Below, piece after piece: positions 59,709 to 64,000 of a stretch of 64,000 bases of DNA. A program made the position numbers and the translations under genes. Within the stretch, counting starts at the first letter, position 1. Every line of letters starts with the position of its first letter. This DNA is from Methanonatronarchaeales archaeon (GTDB lineage Archaea; Halobacteriota; Methanonatronarchaeia; JAANXF01), in NCBI GenBank assembly GCA_018263395.1, contig JAANXF010000014.1, positions 30,286-94,285 of the forward strand, in the 5' to 3' direction. The notes beneath the pieces were generated by a model. The model was not told the origin of the DNA. It was given only the letters and a program-made list of their open reading frames with translations, and searched no databases.

Positions 59709-60647
59709 ATGCTCAGCGTGAACAGCCTTGCCTCGAACTTGGTCGGGGGACTCATCAGACACTCGGAAAGGCTCAACATGGAGGTCAGCGAACTCTCAAA
59801 CGGCGCCACGGTCGTGGACTGCGGCGTGGAATCGCAGGGCGGCTACGACGCGGGACGCGTAATGGCCGAGGTCTGCATGGGCGGCCTCGGAAACACCTCC
59901 ATCAGGACGGGACACATCGACGGCACCCCGGTCCCCTTCGTCGACGTGGAGACGGACCACCCCGCCGTGGCCCTGCTGGGCTCCCAGAAGGCCGGGTGGC
60001 AGATCAGCAGCGGGGAATACTTCGCGATGGGAAGCGGCCCCGCCCGGGCCCTCGCGGAGAAGCCGAAGGAGACCTACGAGAGGATAGGGTACAGTGACGA
60101 CGCAGACGAGGCCGTGATAGTGCTGGAGGCGGACGGCCTCCCGTCCGACGAAACCATGGGGTCCATCGCGGATGACTGCGGCGTTTCGCCCGGCGACGCG
60201 TACGCACTGGTTGCCCCCACGGCCTGCGTCGCCGGCTCCGTTCAGGTCGCGGCCCGCATCGTGGAGACCTCCGTCTACCGCCTGAACGAACTGGGCTACG
60301 ACACCACGAAGATACTCGGCGGTGCCGGTACGGCCCCGATCGCCCCTGTCAGGCCGGACGAGGCGATGGGCACCACCAACGACGGCCAGATATACTACGG
60401 CTCCGCCTACCTCACCGTGGAGGACGAGGAGGTACTGGGCTACGTGGAGGATGTGCCGAGCGAGAACTCCTCGGACTACGGAAAGCCCTTCTTTCAGACC
60501 TTCAAGGAGGCCGGCTTCGACTTCTACGGGATAGACACCGCGATATTCGCCCCCGCCGAAATCACCGTCAACGTCGCCTCGACGGGGGAAGTGATGCACG
60601 AGGGGAGGCTCAACGCCGAGGTCGTAAAGGAGAGCTTCGGTATATAG
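59709..60647 (+). CDS. mch: Methenyltetrahydromethanopterin cyclohydrolase
   Basis: The 312-residue protein from ATG 59709 starts MLSVNSLASNLVGGLIRHSE and has VDCGVESQGGYDAG, MGGLGNTSIR, VALLGSQKAGW, AMGSGPARAL and GGAGTAPIAPVRPDEAMGTTND, diagnostic of Mch. It converts formyl- to methenyl-tetrahydromethanopterin, upstream of Mtd and Mer. CTTTTAAG at 59679-59686 lies about 26 bp before the ATG, so the mRNA is probably leaderless. Confidence 0.96.
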   Translation: MLSVNSLASNLVGGLIRHSERLNMEVSELSNGATVVDCGVESQGGYDAGRVMAEVCMGGLGNTSIRTGHIDGTPVPFVDVETDHPAVALLGSQKAGWQISSGEYFAMGSGPARALAEKPKETYERIGYSDDADEAVIVLEADGLPSDETMGSIADDCGVSPGDAYALVAPTACVAGSVQVAARIVETSVYRLNELGYDTTKILGGAGTAPIAPVRPDEAMGTTNDGQIYYGSAYLTVEDEEVLGYVEDVPSENSSDYGKPFFQTFKEAGFDFYGIDTAIFAPAEITVNVASTGEVMHEGRLNAEVVKESFGI

Positions 60648-60734
60648 AAGAGTATCGACCCCTCATCGGCAGTTCTCCCCGAAGAGCTGACGGTGTGCAT
60701 GGATTGATGTGGTTAAGGGCCGTAATCTGGAATT

Positions 60735-60950
60735 ATGTCGGTAAAGTCGGGGGAGCCGGACGAGCAGCACCCGTACCGGGTCTGGAAGGGCGAGGTCGCC
60801 TAGGTCGCCAAGGACCCGGAGACCTCGGTTGCCAGCCAGGGGGAGGGCCCGGAGGAGGCTCTGGAGAACATGCTCGAAGCTCTTGAGCTACATCGAGACG
60901 AGGGCAAGGAGCTGCCGAAGGAGGAACTGGAAGAGGTAGAGGTTCCCTAG
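60735..60950 (+). pseudogene. HicB-like antitoxin with internal stop
   Basis: From ATG 60735 the frame reads to YRVWKGEVA, meets TAG at 60801-60803 where HicB proteins usually have Trp (TGG), and continues VAKDPETSVASQGEGPEEAL, ENMLEALELHRDEGKELP to a stop at 60948-60950. This is the partial RNase-H fold of HicB. One base change kills it. The hicA remnant follows two bases later. Confidence 0.75.
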
Positions 60951-60952
60951 AT

Positions 60953-61154
60953 TTGCCCTTTTCGGGGGAAGAGATTATCGACGCCCTAACCGGCCACCGT
61001 TTAGTAAAGGAGCGGTAGCCATGTCAAGCTTCAGTTCGTGGACGCGAATACTGGTGAGAGCCGGAGGGTTACCGTTCCGTTGCACGACGAGATAGATCTT
61101 GGCACCCTTCGCAGCATCGCGAGCAAGCAGGGGCTAAAGACTTTCAAAAGTTAA
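60953..61154 (+). pseudogene. HicA-like toxin, frameshifted at its catalytic motif
   Basis: The first frame (LPFSGEEIIDALTGHRLVKER) stops at a TAG; shifting frame there gives GSHVKLQFVDANTGESRRVT, then VPLHDEIDLGTLRSIASKQG and stop at 61152-61154. GSH is the catalytic His motif of HicA mRNA interferases, so the lesion falls on the active site. The spacing and order show a former hicB-hicA module. Confidence 0.75.
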
Positions 61155-61312
61155 AAGAGTGGCTCGAAAACTCTCTATAAAACTCTCTATAAGGTTCTAA
61201 AAGAGAGTTATAGATTTCGCTGTTTTCTTCTATCGACCATGTTGTTTAGTGTGTCGGTCCGGGTCGGGGTGGCCATCCCGACAGGAGAATTCGGCCCGCA
61301 CCCGCTTCTTTA
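61155..61312. other. Intergenic region with hairpins
   Basis: This short AT-richer stretch holds several copies of CTCTCTATAA-like sequence at 61165-61195, a complementary GAGAGTTATAG at 61205-61215 and a strong hairpin GTCGGG-N8-CCCGAC near 61264-61283. The last could terminate transcription from either side. No gene. Confidence 0.4.
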
Positions 61313-62005
61313 TTAATTAGTTATGCGATTCCCCCTTTCCGTCGCCATTCCCTCCTCGACGGTTTCGATGGCGGCGGCGATGTCCTCCTTCGGGTCGTCG
61401 GAGATCCAGCCGTGGCCGGGTAGCAGGGTTTCGAGTCTGAAGTTGTGTAGTCGGCGTAGGGAGTTGGCGTATTCTCCCTGGCTGCCGGAGGTGTAGATGT
61501 CGGAGGGTGTGCCGGCTGCGAATACGGTGTCGCCGGTGATGAGGGCGCGGGTAGAGGTGTCGAGGATGCGGAGGGAGCCGGAGGTGTGGCCCGGTGTGTG
61601 GAGTACCTTGAGGCGCTTGCCGCCGAGGTCGATGAGGGCGTTGTTCTCCAGCCAGAGGTCCACTTCGTATCCGGAGACGTCCTGGCCGTGTGCGCGGCAC
61701 TTCAGTACGTCGTCGTCACCGGTGACCCTCTTGACGGCGGAGTAGCGGTGGGCGGCGACGAGGCAGTCCTCCTGGATGGCCTTGTTGACTCCGATGTGGT
61801 CGTAGTGTTCGTGGGTGTTTATAAGGAGGTCGAGGTCTCCATGTTCGATGTCGGCGTCGCGGAGGTCCGATTTCAGGTCATCCAGGTTCTCGTGTACGCC
61901 GCTGTCGACGAGGGCCGTCCGTCTCTCGCCCTGTACGATGTAGGCGTGGGCTCCGGACTTCTCCGTCTCTATCCTCTGTATGTCTTCTGCGACTTCTTCA
62001 GGCAT
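61313..62005 (-). CDS. Metallo-beta-lactamase-fold hydrolase
   Basis: The 230-residue protein from ATG 62005 has zinc motif THEHYDHIG (HxHxDH), LHTPGHTSGSL, LITGDTVFA and LLPGHGW, the layout of glyoxalase II-like hydrolases. The substrate is not known. I prefer ATG 62005 over the longer frame because a TATA (62026-62034 on the minus strand) is 25 bp away, again leaderless. Confidence 0.85.
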   Translation of the reverse strand: MPEEVAEDIQRIETEKSGAHAYIVQGERRTALVDSGVHENLDDLKSDLRDADIEHGDLDLLINTHEHYDHIGVNKAIQEDCLVAAHRYSAVKRVTGDDDVLKCRAHGQDVSGYEVDLWLENNALIDLGGKRLKVLHTPGHTSGSLRILDTSTRALITGDTVFAAGTPSDIYTSGSQGEYANSLRRLHNFRLETLLPGHGWISDDPKEDIAAAIETVEEGMATERGNRITN

Positions 62006-62152
62006 GTTAGGGTGAGTTTTTTGAACGTTTTTATGGGCCGGCCCAGCCACCGGGCGGATCGGTCTTACGCCCGGTCGGGGAGGGGCCGGATGGTTCTCCG
62101 GACCCGGGATGGGTCCGGGCTTCTGTTCTCGGGCCGGAAGGAGAGGGCCTTT

Positions 62153-62491
62153 TTAGAGGGCCTCCTCTCCGGTCTCTCCGGTCCTGATGCGGAGGGCCCG
62201 CTCCACCGGCGTCACGAAGACTTTGCCGTCGCCGATGCTTCCGGTGGAGGCGGCCTCCTCCAGTACTCCGAGGACCTCGTCCACCTCATCATCGATTATC
62301 CCGATCTCTACCTTGACCTTGTTCAGGAGGTCGACGCGGTAGGTCTCGCCTCTCCAGGTCTGCTCGACCCCCTTCTGTTTGCCGCGTCCCTTCACGTCCG
62401 TGACGGTCATGGAGGGGTATCCGGCTTCGGCGAGGGCGGTCTTTACGTCCTCCAGCTTCTCGGGCCGGATTACGGCAGTCACGAGCTTCAC
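62153..62491 (-). CDS. glnK: Nitrogen regulatory protein P-II (GlnK)
   Basis: The 112-residue PII protein starts MKLVTAVIRPEKLEDVKTAL. The T-loop region GRGKQKGVEQTWRGETYRVD carries Tyr at the usual apex, and GDGKVFVTPVERALRIRTGE is the C-loop side. It binds ATP/ADP and 2-oxoglutarate and plugs the Amt channel when nitrogen is plentiful. The ATG overlaps the amt stop (ATGA). Confidence 0.95.
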   Translation of the reverse strand: MKLVTAVIRPEKLEDVKTALAEAGYPSMTVTDVKGRGKQKGVEQTWRGETYRVDLLNKVKVEIGIIDDEVDEVLGVLEEAASTGSIGDGKVFVTPVERALRIRTGETGEEAL

Positions 62492-63870
62492 AGCCCTTCA
62501 CCTCCTCTGGCTTCGGTTCCGAACTCTGGGTAGGCTGATACTCCGTGTTCGCCTTTGTCCAGTCCCTCGGTCTCCTCCGCATCGCTGACCCTGAGGCCGA
62601 CAGTTACCTCTGCCACCTTGAAGACGGCGTAGGTGGTGACGACGGTCCATACGGTGATGACCAGTATGCCGGCGGCCTGCATACCGAGCTGGGCTGCGGA
62701 GAAGCCGGATACGGCGAAGACCGGTATCAGCAGCGTGCCGATGGCTCCGGCGGAGCCGTGGACGGCGAAGACGCCGCAGACGTCGTCTACCTTCATCTTG
62801 TCGACGACGAACCTGTAGACCAGCGGGACCTGTATCCCGGCTATCAGTCCGAGGCTGATTCCTCCCCAGACGGTTACGTGGGGGACGGCGCCGGTGACGG
62901 CGACCAATCCGGCCAGCAGACCGTTGGCGGTCAGGACCGGGTCCGGCTTGTCCTTTATCCAGGTGTAGGCTGTGGTTCCTACGGCTCCGGCTCCCATGCC
63001 GAGGGTGGTGTTGATGGCCACCCGTCCGAGGGCCTCGCCCTTGAAGACCAGTGCCCCTGCCTCTACTGCGAGGACGGTCGCCTGGGTTCCGACGTTGAAG
63101 CCGTACCATCCGAAGGCCAGCATCAGGGTCCCGAGCACCACGAGGGGTACGGAGTGTCCCGGTATGGGTATCGATTTCCCTGCCGAGGTGTAGCGGCCTT
63201 TCCTTGGACCGACCATATATGCCCCGACGAGTCCGGCGACGCCTCCGAGCATGTGGACGACGGTGGCGCCGGCGAAGTCGAGGTAGCCGGTTCCGAAGGC
63301 GGCTCCGAGGTATCCGCTGCCGGAGAGCAGGCCGCCGCCCCAGGCGAATCCCTGTATCGCCGGGTATATGAATGCGGTGATGCCGACGCTGTAGAACAGG
63401 TAGGCCCTGAACTTCAGCTGCTCTGCGACGGCGCCGGATACTATGGTTGCGGCGGTCATGGCGAAGACTGCGCCGAAGAGCCATCCGATCCAAGCGCCGG
63501 GGTCGTTGACGTAGGAGAAGCTCTCCGCGACGGAGTAGCCTCCTGGGGCCGTCAATCCGGCGGCGATCCCGGCGATGCCGAGGCCTACGAAGAAGTAGAC
63601 CAGGACGCCCATGGACCAGTCCATCATGTTCTTCATCAGGACGTTTCCGGCGTTCTTCGCCCGGACGTTTCCTGCCTCGAGCATGGCGAAGCCGGCCTGC
63701 ATGAAGAATATCAGGAAGGTTACCGTCAGCACCCAGACGGCGTTGATTCCTTCGGTAAGGACTGCTGCGTCTACCAAGGTGGGCCACCCCTCTGAGTATG
63801 CGATTCGGCGGCTCCTTCCGTTCCGAGACGGATTCCCGCTGTTCTGTATGTTCTGCACATCTCCATTCAC
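62488..63870 (-). CDS. amt: Ammonium transporter Amt
   Basis: About 460 residues from GTG 63870 (good AGGTGA just before), or 429 from TTG 63777 if the polar N-terminus is not translated. It has eleven helices with ALLF-like AGFAMLEAGNVRAKNAGNVLMKN (family pattern), the gate and pore motifs DFAGATVVHMLGG and FGWYGFNVG, and the twin His region VFAVHGSAGAIG. It conducts ammonium into the cell. It is first in the amt-glnK unit, with inverted repeats flanking its promoter. Confidence 0.93.
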   Translation of the reverse strand: MNGDVQNIQNSGNPSRNGRSRRIAYSEGWPTLVDAAVLTEGINAVWVLTVTFLIFFMQAGFAMLEAGNVRAKNAGNVLMKNMMDWSMGVLVYFFVGLGIAGIAAGLTAPGGYSVAESFSYVNDPGAWIGWLFGAVFAMTAATIVSGAVAEQLKFRAYLFYSVGITAFIYPAIQGFAWGGGLLSGSGYLGAAFGTGYLDFAGATVVHMLGGVAGLVGAYMVGPRKGRYTSAGKSIPIPGHSVPLVVLGTLMLAFGWYGFNVGTQATVLAVEAGALVFKGEALGRVAINTTLGMGAGAVGTTAYTWIKDKPDPVLTANGLLAGLVAVTGAVPHVTVWGGISLGLIAGIQVPLVYRFVVDKMKVDDVCGVFAVHGSAGAIGTLLIPVFAVSGFSAAQLGMQAAGILVITVWTVVTTYAVFKVAEVTVGLRVSDAEETEGLDKGEHGVSAYPEFGTEARGGEGL

Positions 63871-63872
63871 CT

Positions 63873-63976
63873 ACCGGAAACCAGTAACCTCTTTCCGGTT
63901 AAGTGGATTGTATGCCCCGTAAACGTATAAATGTTCGCCCAAATCCGGTGATTTAACCGGAAGTCATTTCCGGTTA
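63873..63976 (-). promoter_or_regulatory. amt-glnK promoter flanked by two inverted repeats
   Basis: The TATA is CGTATAAATGT at 63924-63934 (minus strand). Downstream of the expected start is ACCGGAAA-N11-TTTCCGGT (63873-63899); upstream is TAACCGGAA-GTCAT-TTCCGGTTA (63954-63976). Both share the half site CCGGAA. NrpR operators in methanogens are GGAA-N6-TTCC type and control glnK-amt genes, so an NrpR-like repressor is a good guess, although the spacings (11 and 5) differ from the known one. Confidence 0.65.
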
Positions 63977-64000
63977 TGGGGCGGTTTGCGGGGGACGCCC

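Noticed and set aside
60801..60803. In-frame TAG read as pyrrolysine in the HicB-like gene
   Set aside because: TAG is used as the ordinary stop in many genes here (for example the first gene and gltX), and the position is Trp in HicB proteins, so a TGG to TAG mutation is simpler.
1..64000. CRISPR array or integrated virus
   Set aside because: I saw no regularly spaced repeats, cas genes, integrase or phage structural genes, and no duplicated tRNA 3' end as an attachment site.

Overview
The window looks like chromosomal DNA of a GC-rich (about 60% by eye) euryarchaeon. The archaeal markers are ribosomal proteins S2, S9, L13 and L18e, RpoK, RpoN, Nob1, LonB, NreA, a KMSKS-less glutamyl-tRNA synthetase, an alternative mevalonate pathway, archaeal TATA boxes and a tRNA-Ala carrying a bulge-helix-bulge intron. 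Tetrahydromethanopterin C1 genes (mer, mch) and methanofuran genes (mfnB, mfnD, mfnF) point to a methanogen, or to a relative that keeps the H4MPT C1 branch; no mcr gene is present to decide. Proteins are strikingly rich in Asp and Glu and there is a Trk potassium system, which fits a salt-in halophile. I cannot name the lineage from the sequence alone.

Layout: 1-6.7 kb is sparse, with a partial gene, the intron-containing tRNA-Ala, a solitary DNA methyltransferase, a frameshifted Lrp regulator, a DUF502 protein, a candidate structured RNA with its own promoter, tRNA-Ser, nob1 and an AT-rich island. From 6.7 to 19.5 kb there is core housekeeping: a KaiC-like ATPase, then a long minus-strand block (L18e-L13-S9-RpoN-RpoK-Eno-S2-MEMO-MvK-IPK-IDI2-RNaseJ-GGPPS-GltX) and type II GAPDH. 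From 19.5 to 30 kb lie stress, PRPP-linked, cysteine desulfurase, molybdopterin, Trk and split CcmF genes and a sugar nucleotidyltransferase. From 30 to 45 kb lie SWIM, LonB, Prs, NreA, AlaS, class II RNR, Mer, an ArsR regulator with a thioredoxin/SQR-like operon, a second frameshifted regulator, a SAM methyltransferase, a J-domain protein and CooC.

45-56.8 kb is a metal-resistance region. It holds a minus-strand mercury operon (ArsR regulator, small zinc-ribbon protein, MerT-like membrane protein, CopZ-type Fe-S/Zn protein, membrane-anchored secreted protein, MerA, then a CDF transporter after a duplicated junction). Next comes a roughly 2.5 kb insert bounded by Cys-less HMA half-domains, then a P1B ATPase facing a Cys-containing ArsR-like regulator, a CcdA-like protein and a zinc-ribbon/HMA membrane protein. 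57-64 kb carries mfnF-mfnD-mfnB divergent from mch, a dead hicBA toxin-antitoxin pair, a metallo-beta-lactamase protein and an amt-glnK ammonium operon with two perfect inverted repeats around its promoter.

Four non-tRNA genes carry single-base frameshifts, three of them in or next to G or C runs. These could be real decay, slippage or assembly error, and should be resolved before anyone calls pseudogenes. Several genes have a TATA box 24-30 bp before the start codon, suggesting leaderless transcripts, and I used this to choose some starts.
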